Below are positions 35,038 through 43,667 of a stretch of DNA of 64,000 nucleotides, piece by piece; the first letter of the stretch is position 1; each line of letters starts with the position of its first letter. The position numbers and the translations under genes are program-made. The stretch covers positions 1-64,000 of the forward strand of contig NZ_JAGEOJ010000020.1 in assembly GCF_017573505.1 (NCBI RefSeq), written 5' to 3'. Below the pieces are notes generated by a model. It ran no database searches. It was given only the letters and a program-made list of their open reading frames with translations, and was not told where the DNA came from. This stretch comes from Actinomadura barringtoniae. Its GTDB lineage: Bacteria; Actinomycetota; Actinomycetes; Streptosporangiales; Streptosporangiaceae.

Positions 35038-36038
35038 TGCCGATCATCTCGGCGGCGCACGAGTTCAACGAAGACGACCTCTACGTCGACCTGACGCGGA
35101 CCCTCGGAATCCCGCTGTACCTCAAGTGCGAGGGCTTCAACTTCTCTGGGTCGATCAAGCAGAAGGCGGCGCTGGAAATGGTCGAGGCGGCCGAGCGTTC
35201 AGGGCTGCTTGGCTTTGACACGATCCTGGTGGAGTCCTCCTCGGGCAACCTCGGTGTCGCGCTGAGCGTCATTGCGGCGAGCAAGGGCCTGCGGTTCGTC
35301 TGCGTCACCGATGCGCGCTGCAACCAGGCCACCCGCCAGGTGATGGAGGCCCTCGGCGCGGAGGTGCACGTGGTCACCGAGCCGGACCAGAAGGGCGGGC
35401 TGCTCGGCGCGCGTCTGGCCCACGTTCGCAGGCTCTGCGCGAGCGATCCCCGCTATCTGTGGCTCAATCAGTACCTCAGCGACGACAACTGGCGTGCCCA
35501 CCATCGCTTGACGGCGCCACACATCGCCGCGCAGTTCCCCGATATCGGCGTGCTGTTCGTCGCTACGGGCACCGCGGGCACGCTGATGGGTTGCGCCCGA
35601 TGGTTCGCCAAGCACCGCCCGAAGGTGAGGATCGTCGCCGTCGACAGCGTGGGGTCGGTCACGTTCGGCGGCCCGGCTCAGACCCGCTATATCCCTGGAA
35701 TCGGGTCGGGTGTGCGCCCGCCGTTGCTGGACGAGTCGCTGGTCGATGAGGTGATCATGGTGCCGGAAGCCGACACCATGCGGGCCTGCCACCGGCTGGT
35801 GAGCCACGGCCTGCTGTTCGGCGGGTCCACCGGCACGGTCCTTGCGGGCGCCGAGCGCTGGCTCGCCGAGCGCGCTCCCGACGATGCGACGATTGCTGTG
35901 GCGATCGCCCCGGACCTGGGCGAACGCTATCTGGACACGCTGTACCAGCCGGACTGGATACACCGCCATTTCGGCCCCACTGAACTGCGCCGCCCTGCCG
36001 CGGCGCCGGACGCTTTGACTGCAAGGAGGAACGCGTGA
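35037..36038 (+). CDS. SbnA-like PLP-dependent synthase (2,3-diaminopropionate-type precursor)
   Basis: Fold-type II PLP enzyme of 333 residues in the cysteine synthase/SbnA group. The PLP lysine is in FSGSIKQKAA near residue 41, the substrate loop is VESSSGNLGVALS near 63, and the phosphate-binding GTGTAGTLMG lies near 179. SbnA makes N-(1-amino-1-carboxyethyl)-glutamate from phosphoserine and glutamate, which SbnB oxidises to 2,3-diaminopropionate. No SbnB is present in this window, so the partner may lie to the left or elsewhere. It is co-translated with the TauD-like gene and is the last cluster gene before the mobile remnant. A plain cysteine synthase is a less likely alternative. Confidence 0.85.
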   Translation: MPIISAAHEFNEDDLYVDLTRTLGIPLYLKCEGFNFSGSIKQKAALEMVEAAERSGLLGFDTILVESSSGNLGVALSVIAASKGLRFVCVTDARCNQATRQVMEALGAEVHVVTEPDQKGGLLGARLAHVRRLCASDPRYLWLNQYLSDDNWRAHHRLTAPHIAAQFPDIGVLFVATGTAGTLMGCARWFAKHRPKVRIVAVDSVGSVTFGGPAQTRYIPGIGSGVRPPLLDESLVDEVIMVPEADTMRACHRLVSHGLLFGGSTGTVLAGAERWLAERAPDDATIAVAIAPDLGERYLDTLYQPDWIHRHFGPTELRRPAAAPDALTARRNA

Positions 36039-36091
36039 CTACCGAGGACCGGCGGCGGACGGCTGCGGCTCAATGGGCTGCTCGTCCCTGG

Positions 36092-36853
36092 CTAACCCGC
36101 GTGCCGTCGTCTGGACGCGCTGGGGGCGGATCCGCCCCCGTGGTCGGGGGGAGGTGGAGTCTCCTCCTGTCGGGCGATCTGGACTCCGGCGTATCCGAGT
36201 TCTCGCAGCACCGCCTCCGCATGGCGTGGGACCACCAGGTCGTAGGCCACCAGCCCTCCCGGGATCGCATGGATCTTGATCCTCAGCGGAAACGACCGCC
36301 GCGGCGCCCATCCCCGCAGCACCGCCGGACGCGCCCTCTGCCACGCGGATGCGACTTTCCGGATGTCCTCCAGGCACGGATCGAACGCCTCGGTCGGCAC
36401 CAACCGCGACACCACCCGATTCCTCAGCGCCCGCGAGCTGAGCTGCCCGCGCACCGCGGAGACCGCGAGCCAAGCGGCCATGAGCACCACAGCGGCCACC
36501 GCCACTCCAGGAGGGACAGCTACCACGCTCTCCCCGAGGTGAGGCTCCTGCGGCCAGGATCGACCTGACGGGCGTATCTCCCCGATCGAGCTCCACAGCG
36601 GAAGTAGTGCCTTTGACTTGAGGCGGAACCTCACACCAGCAAGTACTTGTCGGCCTCTCACCAAGTCACCGAATCGCCGTGCAGCACGGCGATCGAGGCC
36701 CTTAGCCCCACTCCTCTGAACGAAGAAGTGCGCGAAGAAGTGTGCGCGGAAGTGCACGAAGAAGTGCGCGAAAGCAAGGCCACGCGTTGCACCGACCATC
36801 GCCGCCGACCAGCACGAACGATTCACCATGCCCCCCAATGCCGTACGTCTCAA
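36092..36853 (-). pseudogene. Truncated conjugation ATPase-like protein (N-terminal fragment)
   Basis: The central part (a membrane helix in VAVAAVVLMAAWLAV, then SRLVPTEAFDPCLEDI and VLRGWAPRRSFPLRIKI) resembles the N-terminal region of type IV secretion or TraB-like ATP-binding proteins carried by actinomycete integrative elements. The expected large ATPase body is missing, and the frame ends about 140 residues later, next to the NRPS cluster edge. The first 45 codons run through a 12-bp tandem repeat (AHFF units) and are probably not coding. It follows the DUF2637 gene on the same strand, the usual order in such elements. The family assignment rests on memory of related sequences. Confidence 0.5.
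36721..36780. repeat. 12-bp tandem repeat, about four to five units
   Basis: Units of CGAAGAAGTGCG follow each other at 36721, 36733 (TG end), 36745 (CGCGGAAGTGCA) and 36757, with a decayed fifth unit from 36769. The exact 12-nt period lies in a mobile-element remnant. It could be iterons, a transfer locus or simple slippage. Confidence 0.75.
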
Positions 36854-36907
36854 CGAGATACGGCCTGGGGATGCCCAAGTGTGGTTACGGACCGGTTCCT
36901 CAGCTGG

Positions 36908-37560
36908 CTAAGAAGGCATACGAGGCTGAGGCTGCTCTGCGAGTACGGCGTCCAGGTACGCCCGTACCCGCTGGGCCTTCGGCTGCCCGATGCTCAGCGC
37001 GGCACGGATCGCACGAATGCTGGGACAACGCCCCGCCGCCAGGTCGCCTCTGAATACGTCTTCAGCCCGTGCCAGCAGAGGATCGAACGGTTCCAACGAA
37101 TCCGAGTCATCTTCCGTACCCGACTCGATAGGTACATCGCCCGCCCCGGATACCGTTTCGAGTACGCCGTATCCCCGCGTACCCACGCCCGGAAGCCGGA
37201 CGGGACGCGCCACAGCCGTCAAAAGCAGTTCGAAGACCAGGATCAAAGCCACTGCCGGCCAGCCAGCGACCAAGGCCCCTGCCAGCCCGTGGCCAAGACC
37301 ATGCGACACATTGGCCGTAATGCTCGCTGCCATCCCCAGACCCAACGCCAGCCGAGCCAGAACCGGCGTCTTACCCCCGCGCCGCGCCGTCTCGAGGGCC
37401 GTGAGCGAAGCCGCAAAGATCAACCCATCCACCGTCAACGGAACAAGCGCCGCCGCCGTCGGCTCCTCACCGTTGGCCCGGACGAACTCGTAGGCATGCC
37501 GGTACGACACATAGCCAGCCACCACGGCCACACCCACAACGACGCACGCAGTGCCTATGA
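36908..37560 (-). CDS. DUF2637 (SpdB-like) membrane protein of an integrative element
   Basis: About 215 residues. SYRHAYEFVRANGEEP, then VPLTVDGLIFAASL, then TANVSHGLGHG and three to four membrane helices are the signature of DUF2637 proteins, which accompany transfer genes of actinomycete plasmids and integrative elements and are thought to help spread DNA through mycelium. A C-terminal helix-turn-helix-like segment (RAIRAALSIGQPKAQRVRAYL) is typical. The 5' end is unclear: family similarity begins near 37560, exactly where the opposite strand begins a different gene fragment, so a rearrangement may have removed the first residues. It is 55 nt upstream of the truncated conjugation protein. 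Confidence 0.7.
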
Positions 37561-37563
37561 GGT

Positions 37564-37760
37564 GTGCCGGGTTCGGTGACGTTTGATGTGCCCCGGCTTT
37601 GGTGGTGTTGGGTTGCTGGAATCCTCGTGCTGCTCGGAGCGAACAACGCCGGTAAGTCCACGATCTGCGACGCCATCCACCTCGGCCATAAGCTGCAGTT
37701 CCCCCGCCTGCCAGCCCCATCGGCGGCCACACTCGGGTCCGGTGGCCGCAGCATCGCCAC
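37564..37760 (+). pseudogene. Fragment of an ATPase with Walker A motif (RecF/OLD-like N-terminus)
   Basis: A short stretch encodes VLLGANNAGKSTICDAIHL, a Walker A motif in the form used by SMC/RecF/OLD-type ATPases at their N-terminus. The frame then runs directly into the IS5-type remnant near 37760, so the rest of the gene is gone. It is too short to assign a family firmly. Confidence 0.4.
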
Positions 37761-38142
37761 TGAATTAGGGCCGGTAAGCGAGGCCCCCCTTTTTAGGGCG
37801 GATGGCGGCGGCATCCACGATCGCAACTGCTCCAGTCGACATCCCCAGCGCGCCGAGCTCATCCAGCACGACCTGGTGCAGCCGCGGCCAAAGCCCTGCT
37901 CGGCCCAGAAGGCGAACCTGCGATGCGCCGTCGAGGACGACACCCCGAACTCGGTCGGCAGATGCCGCCACGCACAACCGCTGATCAGCACGTACACGAT
38001 CGCGGTGAACACTGCCGATCATCCAGCGGAGCCGTCCCGCCGTCCTGGCTACGCGCCGGACACGCCGGAACCAGCGGCCCCACACCTCCCACAGATCATC
38101 CGGCACCAACCGCAACACAACGGTTGATATCAACACAGTCAA
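37755..38142 (-). pseudogene. IS5-family transposase remnant 1 (frameshifted)
   Basis: Pieces of an IS5-type transposase appear in alternating frames: LVPDDLWEVWG near 38105, then FTAIVYVLISGCAWRHLP near 38010-37955, then LWPRLHQVVLDELGALG near 37885, and DAAAIRPKKGG near 37800. At least two frameshifts break the gene, and its 3' part is missing. The copy shares stretches of more than 25 identical bases with remnant 2 at 42336, in the same orientation. Confidence 0.8.
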
Positions 38143-38209
38143 CGATTATCACCGCAGATCGCCCTAAAACTACGTAGGACACGGCCTTAAACACGGTCCC
38201 CGTGCGCCG

Positions 38210-38704
38210 CTATTCGGGCGGCGGGAGCTGCTTGAAGAGCTTGGTCAACTCGCCCAGTTGTCCAGCGGAGGGGTAGTACTCGGTCTCCTCGAGAACGTCC
38301 CAGCTGCCGTCGGGCTTATGTGTGATCTTCTTTGTGGTCTTCTTCTTGCCCTTGGTGACAGCGAGGTACATGCCGTAGAGGGCGACGGCTGCGATCACTG
38401 AGACCTCGACGACCGGCAGCCGATCCTTGGCTCCGGCGACGGCCTCGCGGACTAGCGGCTGGGTGTCAGGGTCCGACCAGAGCCAGGCCAGCAGCATCAG
38501 ATCCGTGTCGAGAAGGAGGGCCCCGTCCCAGCTCAGCGACGACAGGGCCCCACCGACCGAGGTGGCGTCCGCGGCAGACTCCAGCTCCGCGACCATGTCC
38601 TCGGGCGGCAGGTAGTCGGCCAGCCGGGTCACCGCATAACGGACAGCGTGCTGGACCGTCACCTGGTCCGCCCGTTGCTCGTTGAGAAAGTCCGCCAGGG
38701 TCAT
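38210..38704 (-). CDS. Small single-pass membrane protein coupled to CHAT protease
   Basis: Protein of 164 residues; no family is recognised. Its ATG (38704-38702) overlaps the TGA of the CHAT-protease gene in an ATGA, so the two are translationally coupled. Residues 1-95 are helical and acidic (LNEQRADQV, YLPPEDMVAELESAADA). A single hydrophobic segment VSVIAAVALYGMYLAV lies at about 101-116, immediately followed by a very basic KGKKKTTKKITHK and a C-terminal tail. The basic stretch suggests that the C-terminus stays in the cytoplasm. It could be a membrane effector activated by cleavage, an anchor, or a regulator of the protease. It is too short for a bacterial gasdermin and lacks its beta-rich look. 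Confidence 0.8.
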   Translation of the reverse strand: MTLADFLNEQRADQVTVQHAVRYAVTRLADYLPPEDMVAELESAADATSVGGALSSLSWDGALLLDTDLMLLAWLWSDPDTQPLVREAVAGAKDRLPVVEVSVIAAVALYGMYLAVTKGKKKTTKKITHKPDGSWDVLEETEYYPSAGQLGELTKLFKQLPPPE

Positions 38705-41700
38705 CGACCGTCTCCTTCGGTTGCGAGGCACGTTCTGCGCCAGCGGGGCAGATCCGTGTTCGATGCCGTCCTCTTCAGAGCTGTCGCTACCGGGATTCTT
38801 TCAGTCAGCCAGGCGTCCACCGTCGCGGCGAGCAACACCGTGGCGTCGGCTGGAACCAGATCCCACAGCGGGGCGACAGTGCTGCGGGTCCCGCGCAGGC
38901 GCAGTGCGCTGTGGAAACCCAGCCGCTCGCCCATCCCCGCGAGATGGCTGGTGCCCGAGGAGCAGGCGGCGAACAGCACGAGCCCGGGAGCCTTACGCAG
39001 CTTGACGGCATCCCGCCAGGACCAGCGGTGCCGCTGCCCGGTGGGGGAATCCGCCGCAGTCGCATGGCTCGTCGGCAGTCGCCCACCGCATCCAACCATC
39101 AGGGCGACCTCATGGTCGTCGGGTGCGACGTAGCCATGACAGAGCACGACAGCCACGTCGACCGAAGACATCAACGTGCTGATCGCAGCATGGTCGGCCT
39201 CGGCTCCCACGAGGGAGGAGACTGCCAGCCCATGCCGTTCGGCCAGCTTCTCAACGGCCAAGGCGGCGCGTTCAAGCTCCTCGACCGTCACCGGGTCGTC
39301 CTCGGCCGTTGGCACCAGCACGATGCCGAGGGAGTTGGGTGGCGCGCTCGGCTGGGCACACGCTGCCAGCAACGACGACCAGCTCGCGGCGTAGGAGAGG
39401 GTCCAGGGTGCCAGAGTCACAGCGTGCCAGGGGATCCCGGCGTGCTGCGGATGCTCGATGATCACTACGTGGTCCTCGGGGCCTGCGTCCGGGAACTGGT
39501 CGAGAAACCAGCGCTCAAGCTCCCGCCAGGGCGCATAGTCGAACGGGTCGCCTTGCTGCTCGGGCAGCCAGGCGTTCAGCCGGGTGCGCAGCCTGCGTGC
39601 CACCTCCAACGGAACCACGCCGTCCGGCAGTGACAGCTGCCCGGTGTCGCACGGGCCGTCCGCCGGGATCGTCGTGCGGATTAGACCTGGGACCGAAATG
39701 AACAGGTCGATCCACTCCAGGACATGTAGTCGTCCGCGGGTCGGCCGGAGGGCCTCCAATGTGGTGTCGCTCAGCCCGTCCGAGAGCAGGGCTGCCTCCC
39801 CACCGGCCTGCCGGATCTGCTGGGCGCGCCCGGCGGGGTCGCGCTGGAGCTCCGCCAGCAACCTGAGGAGATCCGGTTGAACGGGGCGATCCGTCAGGAT
39901 CTCCGCCGTGAGCCGCAGAAGCATCTGCATGATGTGCGTCGCTTGGATACCCAGGCTGGCATCGGAGATCCCGCCCAGTTCGCTGCTGAACGCACGGGGC
40001 ACCCGCAACAGCAAGGCCCGGCATTCCGCGTCGCCAATGTCGTCCTCCCGCGCCGCGGCATATCGGGCGACGCCAACTAGGGGGAGAGCGTCCATGTCTC
40101 CGGACTCGTCCAGCAGCGCGAGCTCGGCACGCCAGTGCCCCTCAGCCGCCGGGTTTCCCGTCAGCTCCGCCAACATGGCGGCCAGGCGGTGGAATTTCCT
40201 GCTCAACAGGCGGTCATTGCGTAGGCGGGCTTCCCCGGCCTCATCGCCCAGCCTCGTGACGATCCCCTCGAGCAGCTCCTGTTCCGCACGTCGCGACTCC
40301 GGGGAGGCGTTCGACCACGCCATGGCCACGCCGAGGAGAACCTCCGGGTCCTGCGGTATACCGAGCTCAGCCAGCTCCCCGAGCAGATCCGCAGAGCCTC
40401 CCGCGCCCTGGAGCTCCAAGCCGATCCGGACTGTCTTGATATAGGCCTGTTGGGGCCGCCACGGTCCGATCGCCAGAGACTCCGCCTCCTTGAGGAGGGA
40501 GATCGCCCGTCTTGTGTTCCCGATGGCACCGAGCGAGGCCGATAGGGAACGCAACAGGTTGAGCCGATCGGCGCCGGCAGCGTCGGGCAACAGCTCTTCG
40601 AGTAGGGCCACGGACATGTCCGGATGCCCCAGAGTGCGGAGCAGGATGGCCCGGTTCATGGACAGGAGCCGCCGGTCCTTGTCGAGATCGGCGATCGGGA
40701 CGAGGTCATCGAGGATGTCCAGGGCCTGCTGTGTGTGGCCGGTCAGCCGGAGCGCATTCGAACGCTCAACGCCGAGCGACAACCGCACATAGGTCGTCAG
40801 CTGATCCTCGCCCGGCAACGGGCTCGTTCCAGCGCGGGCCAGGTACAGGTCAGGAGACCTGGCGTCCTTGCAGATCCTGCCGAAGTCCGCCAACAGGCGC
40901 ATCGAGGTCTCGGCCTCATGTTCCCCCATCAGCAGGTCGAGGATCTCGCACAGTTCGGTGAGGCGACCTTCGTCGGCCAGCGCCCAGCCTAGGTGGGAGA
41001 AGGCCTCTGGCACATCCTCTACCTGGCGCAGCACTTCGACGAACTCCTGAACCGAGCTTCCGTTGGTACGTGTCGCGCGGAGCCCGTGCTGGAAGATCTG
41101 TTGCCACACGTGTTCATGGCCGAGCTCGGTCACCAGGTCGTGCAGTTGCCCCTGCAGCTTCATGTCGAGGAGGCCGTCGGTGGTCAGCCTTCTGCTCAGC
41201 GCCTGCCAGAGCCCACGGAAGCCGATGGTCGGCCCCGCGGCCTCCGGCGGGATCGCCAGCAGTTCCATGCCGGGAAAAGGTGACGTTCGCCGATGAAGTT
41301 CGAAGCGGACGTAGTCCTCCGCCCACTGCTCGGCGTGCTCATTGTCCACATTCGCCGCAGCGCAGACGAAGGCATTCACCGCGTGGAGGACATAACGGTC
41401 GAGGTCATGGCCCCAACTTTCGATGGCCTTGAGAGCCGCGCTGAAGTACTCGGGAGTGGACTCGGAAATCATCCCGACCGGCAGAATTCTGACGATTTCT
41501 TGATACAGACCCAATTTAGGGTCTTTGAGGATTCGCTGAGCCAGTGTGAAGGAGACCAGGAACTGGAGATATGTGGTCTCGCGAGCAAAGAGCTCGTTCG
41601 CCGCGGCCTGGTCGATCGGTGAGGTCGAGCCGACGACGGCCGCCCGGATACCGGGCAGGCGCCCTGCGGTCAGCAGCGCGAGACACGTCATCAGCGGGGC

Positions 41701-42159
41701 ATTGAACAGGGCGAAGTTGGCGGCGACCCAGTCCGCCTTTCGATCGAGATCGCATTGGAAGAAGGTTTCCAGCCGGGTGAGCTGTGGCTTGAACCGGGCG
41801 ACCACCACCTCGTGCAGCTCGTCCCTGGAAGCCACCAATCTGACGTTCGCCGCACGCGGCCCCAGCACCCGCTGGAGGTCCTCAAGCTCCATGCCTGTTC
41901 CGAGCAGGACGTTCGCTGGTTCCTCCGGGTCGTTGGCGTCCACTACGACGTACGTGTAGTGATAGTCGAGGAGTACCCCGCAGGACTCGCACCGGGCCCG
42001 CCCGGTCTGGTGGAACATCAACGACAGGGACCACGAGTTCCAGATGTTGACCAGCATGGCCCGTCCCGGCGCGACCAGCTCGGCCACGTCAGCGCCGCAA
42101 TGCGGGCAGTTCTCGGCCGCTCTCGCACCATCGACATCCACACCAGTGTGACGCTCCAT
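38701..42159 (-). CDS. Large zinc-ribbon / helical-repeat / CHAT-domain caspase-like protease
   Basis: Protein of 1152 residues. The N-terminus has a CpXC-like zinc ribbon (CPHC near 18 and CESC near 57). A long helical middle (about 130-800) has repeat-like helices, for example LRLTGHTQQALDILDDL and LRSLSASLGAIGNTRRAISL, which look like TPR units. The C-terminal 230 residues form a CHAT domain with catalytic His in VVLCHGYVAPD near 1007 and Cys in LFAACSSGTSHLAG near 1065. CHAT proteases act in separase-like, gasdermin-activating and Craspase-type systems, where a sensor part unleashes cleavage of a partner. No NTPase domain is present. ATG 42159 has AAGGACAT upstream. The operon is intact although it lies between two IS5 remnants, suggesting cargo under selection. 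Its trigger and substrate are unknown. Confidence 0.88.
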   Translation of the reverse strand: MERHTGVDVDGARAAENCPHCGADVAELVAPGRAMLVNIWNSWSLSLMFHQTGRARCESCGVLLDYHYTYVVVDANDPEEPANVLLGTGMELEDLQRVLGPRAANVRLVASRDELHEVVVARFKPQLTRLETFFQCDLDRKADWVAANFALFNAPLMTCLALLTAGRLPGIRAAVVGSTSPIDQAAANELFARETTYLQFLVSFTLAQRILKDPKLGLYQEIVRILPVGMISESTPEYFSAALKAIESWGHDLDRYVLHAVNAFVCAAANVDNEHAEQWAEDYVRFELHRRTSPFPGMELLAIPPEAAGPTIGFRGLWQALSRRLTTDGLLDMKLQGQLHDLVTELGHEHVWQQIFQHGLRATRTNGSSVQEFVEVLRQVEDVPEAFSHLGWALADEGRLTELCEILDLLMGEHEAETSMRLLADFGRICKDARSPDLYLARAGTSPLPGEDQLTTYVRLSLGVERSNALRLTGHTQQALDILDDLVPIADLDKDRRLLSMNRAILLRTLGHPDMSVALLEELLPDAAGADRLNLLRSLSASLGAIGNTRRAISLLKEAESLAIGPWRPQQAYIKTVRIGLELQGAGGSADLLGELAELGIPQDPEVLLGVAMAWSNASPESRRAEQELLEGIVTRLGDEAGEARLRNDRLLSRKFHRLAAMLAELTGNPAAEGHWRAELALLDESGDMDALPLVGVARYAAAREDDIGDAECRALLLRVPRAFSSELGGISDASLGIQATHIMQMLLRLTAEILTDRPVQPDLLRLLAELQRDPAGRAQQIRQAGGEAALLSDGLSDTTLEALRPTRGRLHVLEWIDLFISVPGLIRTTIPADGPCDTGQLSLPDGVVPLEVARRLRTRLNAWLPEQQGDPFDYAPWRELERWFLDQFPDAGPEDHVVIIEHPQHAGIPWHAVTLAPWTLSYAASWSSLLAACAQPSAPPNSLGIVLVPTAEDDPVTVEELERAALAVEKLAERHGLAVSSLVGAEADHAAISTLMSSVDVAVVLCHGYVAPDDHEVALMVGCGGRLPTSHATAADSPTGQRHRWSWRDAVKLRKAPGLVLFAACSSGTSHLAGMGERLGFHSALRLRGTRSTVAPLWDLVPADATVLLAATVDAWLTERIPVATALKRTASNTDLPRWRRTCLATEGDGR

Positions 42160-43280
42160 ATGTCCTTGACGTTCCAGGCGGTAACGGGGCTTGGCATCGA
42201 TCGAAAGGGATCCCGGTCAGGTCGGCGAGAATCTTGTTCGCTTGCCGCTGTGCGGCCCCAGACCCTGGATTGATTTCGAGGAGCGACTGGATGCCTCCCG
42301 CAGCGAGGTCGTCGGCGACGACCTCGTCCTCCTCCTCAGTCTGAGGAGGAGCCCGCCGTCAGCCGGGGACCGTACCCGGCCCCGGCGCTGGCTGGTGTCG
42401 ATGCATCCACGATCGCGCTGCTCCAGTCGACCTCACTGTAGGCGCCGAACTCGCCCAGCACCGCCTGATGCGGCCTCGGCCACAATCCCTCGTGCGTCCA
42501 GAACATGAACCGGCTGTGCGCGGTGGACGGCGACACCCGGAACTCACCCGGCAGATGCCGCCGGGCACACCCGCTGATCAGCACGTACACGATCGCGGTG
42601 AACACAGGTCCCCAGCTCGTCCAGGACCAACCGCAACGCAAGCGTGCACATCAGCACGATTCACCAGTATCCGCCACAACACCGATAACCGCCTAGGACA
42701 GGGTCTGAGCGAAATGACACACGCTAATCGGCATGAGCGGACCTCACGAGGAGCCCATCTACCAGCCGACAGAGCCAAGGGCGCACGCACTGACTATCTC
42801 GGACCGTTACAGATCTAGCTGCCCTACCAGAGGTCACGGCCTCCAAGATCTGGAGAGAAGCGGGAGATCATCTCTGCGTTGAAGGGCACTCAACGGCGTT
42901 CAACGGACCTGAACGGAGGCGTGTGAGCTGCACAGATGCCTCACAGCGCAGGTCAGCAATGATCGCGGATTACCTTGACACAGTAGAGGTCGCCCAACTG
43001 ACTGGTGGTCGCTGCCCGCTCGTTCAACGAGGTCGCTAGAGTCACGATGGAGCCCGGCCTTCGGCGTCAATCCGTTTCTACCTTGAGCAGATTGCATTCG
43101 AACGGCGATGGCCGGGCTCGGCCCGAATGTGCCATCAGGCTGCTGACCGTCAAGTCCTCGTTTGGCCAAGAGCCGTGGCGCCAACCGCCGATCCCAGCAG
43201 GCGCAGCTGTCTCGCTGGCTGGCTATTGGGATCCGAGGCCGACTTGGTGTCGGTGCATCGCCTCGCCTTCACCGAGCTCC
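42160..43280. other. Gene-poor stretch upstream of CHAT operon
   Basis: Apart from the IS5 remnant at 42336-42641, no convincing gene was found. The first part should contain the promoter of the CHAT operon. The stretch from about 42650 to 43280 has only short frames without recognisable similarity, and its base composition is a little less GC-rich than the flanks, in keeping with decayed mobile DNA. Confidence 0.5.
42336..42641 (-). pseudogene. IS5-family transposase remnant 2
   Basis: One open frame encodes FTAIVYVLISGCARRHLPG, then SPSTAHSRFMFWTHEGLWPR (close to remnant 1) and ends in a degraded VDWSSAIVDAS. The N-terminal domain and the whole catalytic 3' part are absent. It shares a run of about 35 identical bases (around 42573-42607) with remnant 1 (around 37977-38011), in the same orientation. 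Confidence 0.78.
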
Positions 43281-43547
43281 TCAACGACAGGCTCGGTATG
43301 CGGCCAGGAGGGCAACCAAGACGACCAGGGAGAGCGCAGCCTTCCCAGTGGCATCTCTAGCCGTCAGCACGGCGCAGGCAGTGGAACAGATGGCCATGAG
43401 GACCAGTGTGAGGGCCCGCAGTGGTGCACGTGGGTCAACCTGGCTGCCGGTGTTTTGCCTGGTTGTCGCGTGGTGGCCGACGAAGCTGTCGTTCATAGAG
43501 GTCACGGTAGGAGCTGCCTCTGACAGAACGATCTCATTGCTGCTCAT
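43281..43547 (-). CDS. Hypothetical small membrane protein
   Basis: Possible gene of 88 residues. The first half is polar; the second half has two hydrophobic segments (LTLVLMAICSTACAVL and ALSLVVLVALLAAY) with a short RDATGK loop. No family is recognised. It lies on the same strand as, and just downstream of, the integrase gene, in an otherwise gene-poor area. It may be spurious. Confidence 0.35.
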   Translation of the reverse strand: MSSNEIVLSEAAPTVTSMNDSFVGHHATTRQNTGSQVDPRAPLRALTLVLMAICSTACAVLTARDATGKAALSLVVLVALLAAYRACR

Positions 43548-43667
43548 CGGCGAGTGCAGGTGACTTCAGAGGAGCCGGATGTGGTCTTGAGCGTCTCTGG
43601 CAGTTCCTCACTGCCGGAGCCGCGTCGCCGAGCGTTTGAGTCGAGAAGCTCGACGCAGGGATGCGGA

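Noticed and set aside
38210..38704. The small CHAT partner as a bacterial gasdermin
   Set aside because: It is 164 residues with one central hydrophobic segment, lacking the size, N-terminal cysteine and beta-rich pattern of gasdermins.
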